In this document: positions 14,001 to 25,514 of the stretch, in pieces
Numbering within the stretch: position 1 is the stretch's first letter
How the letters are laid out: every line of letters begins with the position of its first letter
DNA from: Adineta steineri
Lineage: Eukaryota; Rotifera; Eurotatoria; Adinetida; Adinetidae
DNA length: 64,000 nucleotides
Assembly (NCBI GenBank): GCA_905250115.1
Contig: CAJNOI010000028.1
Coordinates: forward strand, 420,381-484,380
Direction of reading: 5' to 3'
The notes under the pieces: generated by a model
Databases searched by the model: none
Told to the model about the DNA's origin: nothing
What the model saw: the letters and a program-made list of their open reading frames with translations, nothing else
Program-made: the position numbers and the translations under genes

Positions 14001-16211
14001 TAAATAGAAAACTACGAATATTTGTCTGTACAACTATAAATGATGACAATAATGTAACAGATCTTGATAGAATTAATACATATAACATTAAAACAGTATT
14101 TATTCTACTGACGATAGCACTTGATGTGCTGAAAGCTCTAGTTTATTTTATTTTATAATAACTAATAAAAACTATTATTATATTCAGTTTTGTTTTATTG
14201 ATGCAAAATCTGTTACATTATTGTTATCATAACAAGATTGAACATACTTGAAAACATCTTGGAAGTGTTTGAGGAATAACAAGTAGATATTGATTAATGA
14301 ATTGCTAGTCGTAAGAGTTAAAACGACGAATTTTGTGGAGGTGGTCTTTAATAAAAATGTTTGCACCTTCTCACGTCTCTACCAGTGCCAGAGATGGTTA
14401 TAATGATTTCTAGACTGGAATATGATATTGATTATATTTATTTTATTAAGAAGTCACGTACCTTAGTGAATATTGATAGTCCCTTATAAGGTACTTGGAG
14501 CAAATATTGTCGAAGATGTTTGTGCCTTCTCTCATCATGTTAAACGATTGGTTTGAATTGTGTACCAGAGTGTTCAAACCAGTACACAACAGGTGATGTC
14601 GGGATATTGTTATGAACCAATATGGATGCTTGACTTCAAGCACAGAAGTGAGAAAATCGAACATTAGGGCTGCCAAATGTGACGATTTCTCACAGAAATT
14701 TTTTTTATACTGACGTTATTACACTTTGTTATATTTCTTCTTATCGACAATCGCATCGATTTATATACCCGCCCATCAGAAAGAATGAAAGACATGAGAG
14801 AAAAGGACATTAAGGACGAAGTACGATGAGAACGAGGTATTTGTTAACCTCAGTATATAGGGACAATAAAATTGAATATTGAAAGAAAACGATGGAAGCA
14901 CAGGATTACATGATATATAAAATAAGGGCCAACCTTGATATGATAAAGAATCATAAGAACAGAACAACTGAATATTTTTTTAAAATTCACTTTATTTATT
15001 TCAATATTTTTATTGTAGAAAATACGGAAGAGAATAATCGTAAACGTAAATCACGTTGGAGTGGTAAGTATCAAAACATTTTTTTAAAATAAAAACATGT
15101 AAAATAAATCTGATATATTATAGCATCAGCAATTAAACAAGAAGCTGACGAACATAAGTTTGTTCAACAAATTCATGAAGGTTTGAAGAAGAAAAAACGA
15201 TATTTTTTATTGAATTTTTTTGTTTTTTTTCAGCAACGGAGAAAGCAAAAACATTTGTTGCACAACTTAATGAACAAATGAAATTATATCCTGAAGGATA
15301 TGATGCAACTAAAATGAAAGATACTCAATATAATGAACAAAAAGAAGTATAAAGAAAAAAAACTTAAAAATTATTTATTTTATTTTAAAATAAAAAAATT
15401 AAATATTTATTTAGCTTCAATCAATTTATCAGACTATGATGGTTAAACGACGAGAATTAGAAAAACTTGCAAGACAACAACATAATAAACGTGAATATGA
15501 TTCTGATGAAGAAACTGATTATGAAACTGGAACATGGGAACATCGTTTACGTGCAGCTGAAATGGATATAACACGCGGTTAGTATTTTATATTGATTCTT
15601 TTATTTTAATAATAAAAATTTTCTTCTTTTAGAATGGGCAGTTAAATTAACAGAAATGGCTGATGGTAAACATCATATTGGAGATTTTATTCCAGCACAT
15701 GAATTAGAAAAGTTCATGAAAACTTATTCTGTAAGTTTCATTTAATAAATAATATTCGATAATAAAATATTTCGTTTTGTTTATTCTATTTCTCAAGGCA
15801 TTGAAAGACGGTCATACACCTGACGTGTCAGATTATTGTGAATTTAAAATTCAAGCTGAAAATATTGGTTATCGACTTTTAGAAAAATTTGGATGGAAAG
15901 AAGGACAAGGTTTAGGAAAAAATGCTCAGGGAATGATTAATCCTGTTAATAAGTAATTCAATTTAATTTAAAACAGTTTCAATCATGTATATATATGTAT
16001 AGAGGAGCAACACCTGTACATCATGGTGGACTAGGAATAGATCGTCCATCAGAATTAGATCGTAATGATGATGAATTTAAAATGTATCGAAAACGTATGA
16101 TGCTTGCCTATCGATTTCGACCAAATCCATTAGTAAATACTTCTATTTAAAAAACAATATATAGTATTTAATTTATTATTTTAGAACAATCCACGTCGTG
16201 ATTATTATTAA
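11081..16211 (+). CDS. SUGP1: SUGP1-like G-patch splicing factor (SURP domains not seen)
   Basis: The multi-exon frame starts [20 protein letters not shown] and ends in the C-terminus [11 protein letters not shown], which is the hallmark end of SUGP1. The G-patch is clear near 15.85-16.0 kb ([16 protein letters not shown]), preceded by [19 protein letters not shown] and the conserved [16 protein letters not shown] segment. N-terminal [15 protein letters not shown] and the nuclear-type motif RKRKSRWS also match. SUGP1 acts with SF3B1 in branch-point recognition and the G-patch activates the helicase DHX15 (family knowledge). In the human protein two SURP domains lie between the N-terminal motif and RKRKSRW; here that place holds proline-rich sequence (11.5-11.9 kb) and an acidic stretch, and I see no SURP. 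Most introns are 50-80 bp; the one at 12609-15018 is 2410 bp. TAA at 16209-16211. Confidence 0.85.
13294..13530 (-). pseudogene. Degenerate Ty3/gypsy-type integrase fragment (possible)
   Basis: A 78-codon frame contains [10 protein letters not shown], close to the YHPQTNGQ(V/T)ER motif at the end of the integrase core of Ty3/gypsy elements. The following ERF/N part is missing or altered. A frame at 13158-13649 in another phase covers the same DNA and contains fragments such as [15 protein letters not shown], so frameshifts are likely. No reverse transcriptase or gag was seen. It lies inside the large SUGP1 intron, on the opposite strand. Confidence 0.4.
13837..14181. mobile_element. MITE-like element with ~80-bp terminal inverted repeats
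   Basis: The left end (ATAATAATAG, then TTTTTTATTAGTTATTATG, ACCAGAGCTTTCAGCACATCAAG) is matched in reverse complement at the right end (CTTGATGTGCTGAAAGCTCT ... CTATTATTAT). The arms are about 80 bp and nearly identical, the whole element is 345 bp with no coding capacity, and ends are TA-rich, as in Tc1/mariner-type MITEs. The target-site duplication is ambiguous because the flanks are also TA-rich. Confidence 0.7.
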
Positions 16212-17678
16212 AATAAATTTTATAGCTTTTCTAGTTTTTCTTCTGTATATAAACGAAGTAATCTTTTTTTCTTCTTTCACCTTGTATTGTTGTTTATGAC
16301 TTTTTGTGTTTATTTTTTTTCCTTCGATTGTATTCGTATACATATAAACTTTAACTTAACAATAAACAAAGTAAAAGACTATGACAATATATAATTGTTT
16401 AGGACTAATATCAATATTCAAACAATAGAACAAACAGATGAATTTTTCCTAAAATTAATACTAACTCTACCTTTCGATATACGATCAATCGTTCAAATTC
16501 TTCGTACCCACTAATTAATTATATGCTAACCATATCGATCGATATTTAACTACTCAATTATAATTAGTACTATTATTTTACAGTTACTAGTATAAAAAAA
16601 TTAAATAAATTTTTTTGTAATATAGAAATTGTCTATTCAATTATTTAAATGAATACATAGCGTCAATGAAATAATATCGAAGAAAAAAAGGAAACATTAT
16701 GTTCATGATTTCATTATCACTACATGCCACTAAAATAGCAGCGGTACCTTGTTGAAAATGTGATAATAGCCGTACAATAGCAAGAATCGAATGTGTGATA
16801 TATAATGTTAGTTAAAAGAGAAAGAGTGCATGTCAAAAGATATTTCTTTCATAGAAAATTGTACATGCGTAATATAGAACAAAATTCAACCAATTACTTT
16901 ATTTTCATCATAAAAACAAAAGTTTTTCGTTCAATATCGAATACCACATCAATTTTCTGGAAAGAAAAACGAATTAATCTAATTTTATATGTGAATGTTT
17001 TTCTTCTCCTAACTAAATTTTAATCACCGATATCAAACCAGCTTAGAAAAATGAATATTGTATCAATTAGTTCTCCTTCATTTTAACCGTAACAATATCT
17101 ATTTCCCAGAAAGTAATGATAAAATATCTGATTATTGATTAAACATGATGTCATATTATCCATATACATTAACACTCATCATTTTGGTGATAAATCTTCA
17201 AACTGAAAAGTCAAAAAATAAAGTGTGTCTTTTCGATCTTCAATTCCGATCTAAAGATAAAAGTAAATCACAGAAAAAAATAAAAGCTGATAATGGAATG
17301 TTTTCATATAGAATAAAAGAGAATATTATTCGCACTTGACACGTACAATAATTATTGTATTTGATGAATAATTTCGAACTTAATTAATTTTCGAAATAAA
17401 AAAAAAGGTATTTTCAAAACACTAAAAATCTTTTCCATCATGAATAGTCATTAAGAGAGAGAGAGGGAGAGAGAAAAAAAGAAGAAACGAATAATAATCA
17501 TAGCTTCTTTTAATTGATTATCTTTTCTCATTGGTTCTTTTTCAATTTTTTTTCTCTTTTTCAAAAATAGAGATGAATTAAATTTTTTCTGTATTATCGT
17601 ATATTTTCTTTTTTTTCTCTTTCACTCGATTAGCACCTGTTGCAGAGAACGTGTGAACACCATACCAGTTCTATTACA
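16212..17678. other. Intergenic between SUGP1 and the T-box gene
   Basis: About 1.45 kb of AT-rich DNA. It includes the SUGP1 3' UTR, a GA-rich run at about 17455-17485 and pyrimidine-rich tracts at 17520-17630 just before the T-box start. Frames of 60-70 codons here have no recognisable domain. The T-box 5' UTR and promoter should lie at the right end. Confidence 0.4.
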
Positions 17679-19101
17679 ATGTTAACTCCACTTGATACAA
17701 GAGATGATGTTAGTAAAATTCCAACAGAATATTATTATACACATCAACAATCTCATCCATATTATTGTTCATTACCATTTAATGATAATTCAAATAATCT
17801 TCATCATTATCGTCCATCAATTTATGAAACAAATCATTATTATCCACTTTCAAATCAAGTGAATTCAAATACTCAAGTCTCATCAACAGTTTATAGACCA
17901 AATTATCATCAAGATTATTCATCTGAAGAACATGGGAATGAAATAGTATATTCACAAAAACCATCCACATATAATCATAATTTATCATCTTCAATTCCAA
18001 CTCTTCCATCAAATGTAACATTTCAACAACATTCATCTTTTGTTCAAAATAGTAATACTAATAATGTAGATTATTTAACATCACCATCGAATGGATCTTG
18101 TCAATCGAATTCTGTTATTGTTGAGTTAGTTAATCGACCATTATGGATGAAATTTGCTTCTCACACACATGAAAATATTATTACAAAACGTATGTATATG
18201 ATTTAAATGAAATTTATTTCTAATATCATTCATGAATATTTAGCTGGTCGTCGTATGTTTCCAGTTCTTGAATTCAAAGTCTACGGATTAAAACCTGAAG
18301 TAGCATATGAAATATATGTTGATATGGTTTTAGTAGATGTTAATTATTGGAAATTTACTGGTAAATGGATGCCAACTGAACAAGCTGAACAATGTCAAAA
18401 AACAAGTGAATACAATGATTTTTTAAAATAAATCACTCAAATTTTATTCTTAGGTCATCATTATTTACATCCAGATTCACCAACTAGTGGAGCACAATGG
18501 ATGAAATATGATAAAATATCATTTTCAAAATTAAAATTAACAAATAATAAACAATTAACAGCAACTCAGTCGAAAAATCAAGTAAAACTTTTTTGTTTTT
18601 ATTATTATTTTTAAATAAATTCTTTATACGTGAAAATTTAGAATACAATCATTCTTAATTCAATGCATAAATATATACCACGTTTAAATATTGTAGAAGT
18701 TAATGGAAAGCTGCCTGATTTAATTTCATCATCCAATAGAAATGGTTTATTACCGAAACATACATTTACATTTCCTGAAACAGAATTTATTGCTGTAACT
18801 GCGTATCAAAATACAGATGTATGTTATTATTTTATAAAAAATTATTTTTTCAAATTTAAAGTATTTTAATAGATTACTCAATTAAAAATTGATAATAATC
18901 CATTTGCTAAAGGCTTTCGCGACAGTGCTGATAATCGGTTTGTTTGATATATTATCTTTTGATTTTATTTATTATATTTTGTCCTTTTTAAGAATGACTT
19001 ATAACCCATATTCATATGAATCTGGAAATAATCTTCCAGTTGATTATTATGATAATACATATGAAGATCTACAAGCTCATAAAAAAAGACGATACCAATG
19101 A
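17679..19101 (+). CDS. T-box transcription factor, T-brain/Eomesodermin type
   Basis: Six exons (17679-18189, 18244-18405, 18454-18581, 18642-18818, 18873-18937, 18993-19101) join in frame to 383 residues. A Tyr/His/Asn-rich N-terminus of about 150 residues precedes a full T-box DNA-binding domain: [20 protein letters not shown], then [79 protein letters not shown]. The pairs [15 protein letters not shown] and [20 protein letters not shown] fit the TBR1/EOMES/TBX21 subfamily better than Brachyury, Tbx1 or Tbx4/5. T-box proteins are nuclear developmental regulators. The start used is the first ATG ([10 protein letters not shown]). The C-terminus after the T-box is only about 35 residues, much shorter than in vertebrate members. 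Confidence 0.88.
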
Positions 19102-19538
19102 ATCTATTCTTTGCGTTTATTTGCATTTTCATTTACTTATTTGTATCTATATGTCTTAATTTTTTTCTCTCTCTTTCTCTCCATTCCATTTTCATACTTC
19201 AATAAATTATATTGAAATGATGTTTGAGATTTGAATGATAAATCGATATACGTATATTACAGAATGAGTCCTAAAACGAATGGATTTGTAAATAACTGAT
19301 GTATATCGTAATTATGAAGTAACGGACATACGATATTCGAAAGAGTCATGATTGTTTCGTCATTAATATTAAAATATATATTAAAGATATCAAGTATTGA
19401 TAAATGTGTATGCATTATTTCGAAATAAGTTTACCATGAGTAATCAAAACAAAGACTTTATGAAATTCATTTTCATTTTATTATAAATATTTATAAAAAG
19501 ATTAGTTTATAGAGGCTTTGTTCGAAGACTAAAAAAAG
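19102..19538. other. Convergent 3' intergenic region
   Basis: Short AT-rich region between the stop of the T-box gene (plus) and the stop of the UbiA gene (minus). AATAAA occurs at about 19200, a likely polyadenylation signal for the T-box transcript. This is the border between a conserved animal gene and the terpenoid-type group. Confidence 0.45.
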
Positions 19539-20116
19539 TCAATTAGTTTTAATAATTGGCATCGCAAATATATAAAAAAAGAATGTCAATTCAACATAGA
19601 ATTCATATGTTTTACGTACATCATATAAAAATAAATTTCGTATAATCATTATTCCAAATAGAAGACAATTGATTAGCATATATGTTGATTTGCTCACTAT
19701 ACGCTCTTGTTCAACTAGACTTGCTTCAATAAGAATAAGCAATAATACACAAAAAAAGATTTTAGCAATTAATTGTGCTGCTTTTCGATTACCCATTGTG
19801 ACAGAAAATGTTCGCTTTCCTTGAGCACGATCACCTTCAACATCTCGCATATCTGCTTGAATCGTAGCAGCGGCAAATACACAAGAATTAAAAACTATAT
19901 TCCATAAAATTTTTGGATGATCATATATATTAGAAACATGATTCATTAAACACCATACAACACAAATCGTAGTATAAATACCTGAAGCCGACATACTATT
20001 CTTTCCAATACTTGTATTTTCAAGAGTAGCAAAATTTAGAATAATTGTTATAAAAACCCATAGTAAATATGGAAATAAATGACCGATTGAATAAGAATAA
20101 ACAATAAAAAACGTAA
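19539..20116 (-). pseudogene. UbiA-family prenyltransferase, C-terminal part only
   Basis: The readable exon runs from an acceptor at 20116 (TTTTACAG before it) to a stop at 19539, about 192 residues. It contains the second aspartate-rich motif of UbiA enzymes, ADMRDVEGDRAQGKRTFSV, where the Asp residues bind Mg-diphosphate, and several hydrophobic membrane helices (LLWVFITIILNF, FFCVLLLILIEA, LLFGIMIIRNLFL, LTFFFYIFAMPII). UbiA enzymes transfer isoprenyl chains inside membranes; some fungal relatives are terpene cyclases or act on geranylgeranyl-type substrates. The first motif (NxxxDxxxD) and its helices were not found between 20117 and 20899; decayed LRR exons occupy that space on the other strand. 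The gene is therefore probably 5'-truncated, unless upstream exons were missed. It is the most downstream member of a three-gene minus-strand group. Confidence 0.7.
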
Positions 20117-20194
20117 CTGTAAAACATTTTTCTATTTTATTGCAAGTATATCAGGTGTATTATTTTCTATGAAAAATTAATAAATAATTTGATA

Positions 20195-20420
20195 AAGACA
20201 TTGACTATAGTGAATCTCGAATTACATGAAATCTGTGAAGTTGCAGCTAAATACCTTGCTAATAGTTTACAACATAATACAATACGACTAAACTACATCG
20301 GTTTTTTTTCTGCGACTTATCATTCCCTATAGACATTAACTTCATTAAATCTGAATCAGAATATAATTGATGATAAAAGTGTTGAATATATCTTGTCAAT
20401 TCTTTACTAAAAAACAATGT
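20195..20420 (+). pseudogene. Two decayed LRR exons
   Basis: The plus strand reads VNLELHEICEVAAKYLANSL then QHNT at about 20203-20277 and, after a short AT-rich stretch ending in TATAG, TLTSLNLNQNIIDDKSVEYI at about 20333-20400. These match the repeat and intron positions of the 84-bp-exon LRR gene at 1.2-3.3 kb, but the first piece has lost its GT donor. It is a fragment of the same LRR family, placed between the UbiA remnant and the diterpene synthase. Confidence 0.6.
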
Positions 20421-20498
20421 AAAAAATCTATTCATTCTGTCGTCATTATTGATATAAGATTTCTCATAGGTAATAGCTACATCTAATATTGTATCAAA

Positions 20499-20560
20499 CA
20501 AGGGTGTGGATGTGAGTATTCTCTTAACGTTTACCCTTACCCACATCCACACCCTCAAGA
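20499..20560. repeat. GTGTGG hairpin, copy 1
   Basis: Perfect 14-bp inverted repeat AGGGTGTGGATGTG (20501-20514) and its complement (20542-20555), with a 27-bp loop. It belongs to a family of short hairpins found at 20.5, 23.0, 24.1, 26.4 and probably 31.4 kb. Confidence 0.75.
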
Positions 20561-20899
20561 CTGTTCATTGTTTATGTGAATTAATAAGTTCTTCAAGCAA
20601 TGACAAAATAGATCGCTATTGACTTTTACAATAAGTCAACTGTATCCGCAATTTTGTACAGCTCATTAAGGATTGCCGAATGAAATACACGTCAGATATA
20701 AGGTGAAAAGTAGTTCATTTGCCAAGAGTCTCTATTACAGAGACGAAACATCGTTGTTTTCTGCTTCTAGAATTTATTGTTAATTATTAAAAAACTATAA
20801 ACTAAAATAACACTATGTCTCCCCTGCTTGATTATATTAATTCAATATAGATAGTTATTTCAGATTGTAATTGATTTTACTCAAATTAATAAAATCAAT

Positions 20900-23800
20900 T
20901 CAACTCCGAGTGACAATGTCTTTTAATGCGTAAATTTGCTGGTAAATTGTATTAGAATTATAATAAAGTTTGATCACTTCATATAATCTATTTCCCATAC
21001 TTGTACCAAATTTCTGAGTAGCTATTCTACGCAATTCCATCATAGATACGTCTAAACATTTACTTTCATATTCATCGATATGCATGAGCTCTTCTTTGAG
21101 TTCGGTATCTGTTTTATTTAGTTGACCTTCGAATTCTGGAAAGAAAACTGAATTTAAATTCTTTTCTTCACGATCTCTTCGCAGTGATCCATAATCGTTA
21201 TAAATACGGCTTTTGATCGAAATATGAGAAATACAATCTCGTACAATGTATTTGATCTCTGAAGTTGGAAAAAAATCCGCCTTACCATCATGTGTATTGC
21301 TAAGTAAACATGTAAGAAATGCAAATATACATGGTGTACTGAAATGATCAATCGCTGTCGTGTGAATCCATCGGAAATAGGAGGAACGTGGTGTATCAAA
21401 CGTAATTATTGATGTCTGTGCTTCTAATCGTATACTATCTTCACATTGTTTAAAGTTTGCAAGAATAAAAGACTTAAGCTCAAGCTGCAATTGATCTTGA
21501 TCAGTTTTACTTGCAGTCACTATTCGTGGATGTGTATTAATGAAATTCACAAACTCGAGAAGACGATTATTGATTTCTTCAACGTTCTGATTGCATTTAT
21601 TTTTATTCAATGTATTAAAATTCTTGCTGATAAAAGTACGCACACTCGTTAACGTGTCAATGTCGTACTTGCGTAAAGTGATATCGAAAAAATCATCCAG
21701 ACGGTAAAAGACTGCTGATATAGATATCATGTCGAAAATAGTTTGTGCACTTAAATAGATCTTATCCATATTATTTGATGTAGCCCAAAAGATCGATATG
21801 TATTCGAAATAAACATTTTCTGTCTGAAATATGTTTGGTTCCTGTTTTATTAGTATTGAATGGAACAGATAAGCTTCAATGAGATACACTCTCAGCTGCC
21901 ATTCTTCTACACTTTTCAAGATAGGTAATTGCTTTAAAAATTTGACGAATTTATTCACTTTTTCGATCGGTATATATGATCTCGAATGAGTATTGAATAC
22001 GTATAATGGAACAGGAGCTTGCAAAGCGGACAACACATAAGAACGGTTAATACATTCACTTCCATACACGATTTTATCAATCCAAAGAAGTTCTTTGGAT
22101 TCAACTTCCGTTGAGTTTGTGTGCGATGTGGATTGTAGATAAGCTCGTCCGCGTGCTATAGCGACGTCTATCTGTGCACGTATTGACTCTACAAACGGTA
22201 AAGATGCAAGATTAGCCAGTGCTATGATTGCATAAGATGTTTCTTGACGAGAACCATTCTCTCCCCAAGAACCTGTTTCTACTGATTGGGATTGAAGAAT
22301 ACGAACGATTAGCTGAAATAGTACGATGGGAACTTTGTCTTTAATAAGATTGTCTGGCAAAGATGGGAACGGAATATCATCATGACGATATAAAAGAAGG
22401 GTTAATCCTTGCGATACAAGCATGGCTGGATATAACCATGAAAGATGCTAAGCAATAATCAATTTTCTCAAATATCTACAAGAAATAAACAAAACTTACC
22501 CATTTGTCCGTCAACATACCGTCATTTGTCCACCATTTGTCGCAAATAAATGTCACCACTTTTTCTATTTGATCAGTATACTGTTCTGGTGTAGAAACAT
22601 GTAGTAAACTAATCAAAACATTACAGTTAGCACTGATACTTGGATTGCGTTCCTCCAGATAACATCGAAAATGTGTATCCACCTCGAAATTTGTAATAAG
22701 TGGTTGAACTGAAGGTGAATCTCCGAGATAGTGTAAAACTGTTAATGATTTAGCTGTATCATCTGCATCTGGTAGTTGATGTTCAGCTAAATTAGAACAG
22801 TATTAAATTTAGAAAGAAACATAATACGTTAAAACATACCAAATCCAACGATACCATCCTGCACAGTTAGTACTCTTTTCAGCATATCTTTTATTCGATC
22901 AAGACAATATTTATCGAGTTTGTTCGCTTCAAAACCATTTTCCAATAAATTACAGATAACCTTTAAAAGAATTGTATAAAATTTGATACTAATGTACAAA
23001 GTACGACAAGAATATGTCAAAAAACCATCTTGAGCGTATGGGTGGACATCGGTGGGTGTGAATAGGATGCACAGACACTCACACCCACCCTCACATATGA
23101 GCGTTCATCGTTTAATTTCAAGCCGAAGAAGGCATCTTTCGACAACAATCTTTCAAACTCAAGAAAGGGACTGAAGATATAAATCGACAATTTGAGCACT
23201 CCCTTCTACAATAACGACATCGATTTCTTAAGAATACTAACTTACCCACGAAGATGCAAAAATAGTAGTTGGCCAAAAGGTGGGAACTCCTCTGTTTCCA
23301 TATTTTTCACAATGGGAGGTAACACGTCGAAGATATTGTTCAGCTTCTTCATCCCAAACAGAAGCGTTCATAAGATACGCAGCTGTTGAAGAAGGAGAGG
23401 CCATGAAACTTCCTTGACATTTCAGATTAACAAGCCGATCAAAGTTTATCTTACCAATGAAGGCTTCTAAGGTATGGTGACAAGAACTTTGCGTTTCATA
23501 AATCATTGAATCTTTGATCATGGACATTTTTTTATGATTAAGAGCAAGTAGAGCAGCACAATCACGAAATTTGAATGTAATACCGAACTCTTTCTCAAGT
23601 AAATCAAATAGCGTCGGAATAATCAGCTCGAAAGCAACTCGTTCTGTTTTCATAACTTCCCAATCATTCAGCTGACTGTTGAGAAATGCAATAGCAGTAT
23701 CAATTCGATGAACGATACTATCTTGACTTTCTTTCCAGAGATGAATCGTCGATTGATGACGCTTTAGTGAAAGAAGACATACCAATGTATTAACTATTCC

Positions 23801-24061
23801 ATCAATAGAAGGACAATCGACTTGCCATCCTCCAATACTTGACTGGCAATCCAATATAAACTGAAAGGCGTCCGGAAAAAGCCACTGTCTTACGCCATTG
23901 ATAGATTTATCTATCATTGAGACCCAGGCTGTGTCATATATACTTGAATTAAGCGTTCCAAGCTCATGATCTTCATCGTATTGATCAACGATTTTCTTCA
24001 GAAGTACATTAGCCTCACTATACCAATCAGTGTCGAGCGACGAGGTAGTTGTTGACGTCAT
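20900..24061 (-). CDS. Bifunctional class II/class I diterpene synthase (ent-CPS/ent-KS type)
   Basis: Four exons (23246-24061, 22840-22960, 22500-22786, 20900-22447) join in frame to 923 residues with GT-AG introns. The N-terminus has SSIYDTAWVSMI, the signature near the start of copalyl diphosphate synthases. The class II motif is LPDADDTAKSL (DADD, residues 319-322), which protonates geranylgeranyl diphosphate. The class I domain has DDFFD (about 659-663) and the second metal site NDYGSLRRDREEKNLNSV (about 825-842), a form typical of fungal bifunctional CPS/KS. Length agrees with that family (about 900-1000). The expected reaction is GGPP to a copalyl diphosphate and on to a kaurene-like diterpene, but stereochemistry and product cannot be read. 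No transit peptide is evident. A hairpin lies in intron 1 and another 66 bp upstream of the ATG. Fungal-type origin by transfer is an inference from motifs; introns and same-strand neighbours argue against contamination. Confidence 0.88.
23027..23110. repeat. GGTGGGTGTG hairpin, copy 2, inside intron 1 of the diterpene synthase
   Basis: Inner arms GGTGGGTGTGA (23051-23061) and TCACACCCACC, with partly matching outer arms (GAGCGTATGGGTGG near 23032 and CATATGAGCG near 23095). It belongs to the same hairpin family and lies fully in the 285-bp first intron, which is longer than the other introns of this gene. Confidence 0.7.
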
Positions 24062-24126
24062 TGCGCTGAATATGAATCGATAATTATCTTACTCTAGAAT
24101 ACATTAAAAAACAATTCTCTCTCCAG

Positions 24127-24200
24127 TTGAGGGTGTGGGTAACCGTGGGTGAATATGGATGTGAATATGAGATAGTCCAGATACACACCCACACCCTCAA
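24127..24200. repeat. TTGAGGGTGTGGGT hairpin, copy 3, just upstream of the diterpene synthase start
   Basis: Perfect 14-bp arms at 24127-24140 and 24187-24200 around a 46-bp loop that holds further GTGGGTG sequence. The near arm is 66 bp from the ATG at 24061, so it may lie in the 5' UTR or core promoter. Confidence 0.8.
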
Positions 24201-25514
24201 GAATTAATACCCAATGATTTTATTTCAATCAAAGGCTGTCTCACAAATTCACCTGGTATATCATTTTGATCTTATGAATTATAATTTAATGTTATTTATC
24301 ATTTTTAGTTTCGATAGTTGTGTATGTAGCCAAGAAAATTGATAACCACTGAAGTAGACGATTAGTGATAGTTTTTATTCAGCAAAAATAACAGAGGAAA
24401 AATGGTATATGGAACCAAAAGGAAATCAGAATGGAAAAAAGTTATAGATAAGAATCTATTTTCCTATAAAAATAAAGCATAGTACTTTAAAAATAGTAAT
24501 AGTTATATGTTCTCAAATGCTTTGACAAGTATTATTTATTTTCTTTAAAATCATTCTATTTTTAAACAGAAATAAAAGTATGAAAAGAAAGTATCATAAT
24601 TATCTCTATTTGAATTTACAGTATGCGGGTCGTTTACTTTTTCGTCTAAGTATTTATTCTCACTGATCAGTATGGCTATTATACAATAGATACCTTTTTT
24701 TATATATGCTGAGTTACTGTTTTACTGACATACCTATATAAAATATTTTATAAACGAAATAAATAACGTTGAAACAACATTATATTCATATAAATCTGAC
24801 AAATAAAATTTATAATCATATGACAATTTGATGCATATATTTATTGGATATCATTATCTTTATAATATCGATAAAGAATAAAATGACAAGATTAATTACT
24901 TCGAAATGGAAATTTCTTTTTATATACATCGGAATGTATCCCATGAATAATATCAACTGTAAAATAGATGAGAATGAATCAGATAGATCCGTACTCAAAC
25001 TATTATAATAAATCTATCATATGGTTTGTCTTAGATCTCATTTAATATACAACAATAAATATTAAGCCTTAGTGTAACTTGCTTACTACTTTTAATACAT
25101 AAAATGTATAGATACATAACAAAATCGTAGAAAAGTAAGGTTCTTTTTTATTTCAAATGCTTCAATTACAACAAGCGAGTATCTACTATAATTATTATTG
25201 TACATTTGAAATTTTCATTTGAAATGAATTCAAGTCAATAAAAATAAATAACAAAATACTAATCAAATCTGTACTTTTGTAAATTTATTTGCATTTAAAT
25301 ACGCTATGTATACTAAAATATACTGTTTTCCCCCGTGATAAAAGATCTATATAAGTATTAATTGTGTAATATAATATTGAGAAGTGAAAATTCGATTCAA
25401 TTTAGGAAGCATCACAGACTAAGGTATAAAGTAAGTAGTAATAAAAAAATATTACCTAAAGTTTTTCATCGCATGAAATAGATTGTAAAAATATTAGATA
25501 TCCAGCTTAAAATT

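Larger units (their letters stand above)
12609..15018. mobile_element. Oversized SUGP1 intron filled with decayed mobile DNA
   Basis: This intron is about 40 times longer than its neighbours. It is bounded inside by an imperfect direct repeat of about 76 bp (12676-12752 and 14891-14966, both beginning GATGGAAGCA and ending AACAGRACAA; roughly four fifths of positions agree). Between the copies lie a minus-strand remnant with a retroviral-type integrase motif (13294-13530) and an inverted-repeat element (13837-14181). The likely reading is a decayed LTR-type retroelement with a later MITE inserted, but the repeats could also come from another source. Confidence 0.5.

Noticed and set aside
20259-20558. 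Minus-strand frame MRVWMWVRVNVKRIL... as the missing UbiA N-terminus
   Set aside because: It contains no NxxxDxxxD motif or membrane helices; it is the antisense of the LRR remnants and of the hairpin.
21446-21652. 68-codon frame on the plus strand
   Set aside because: Antisense shadow of the diterpene synthase exon 4.
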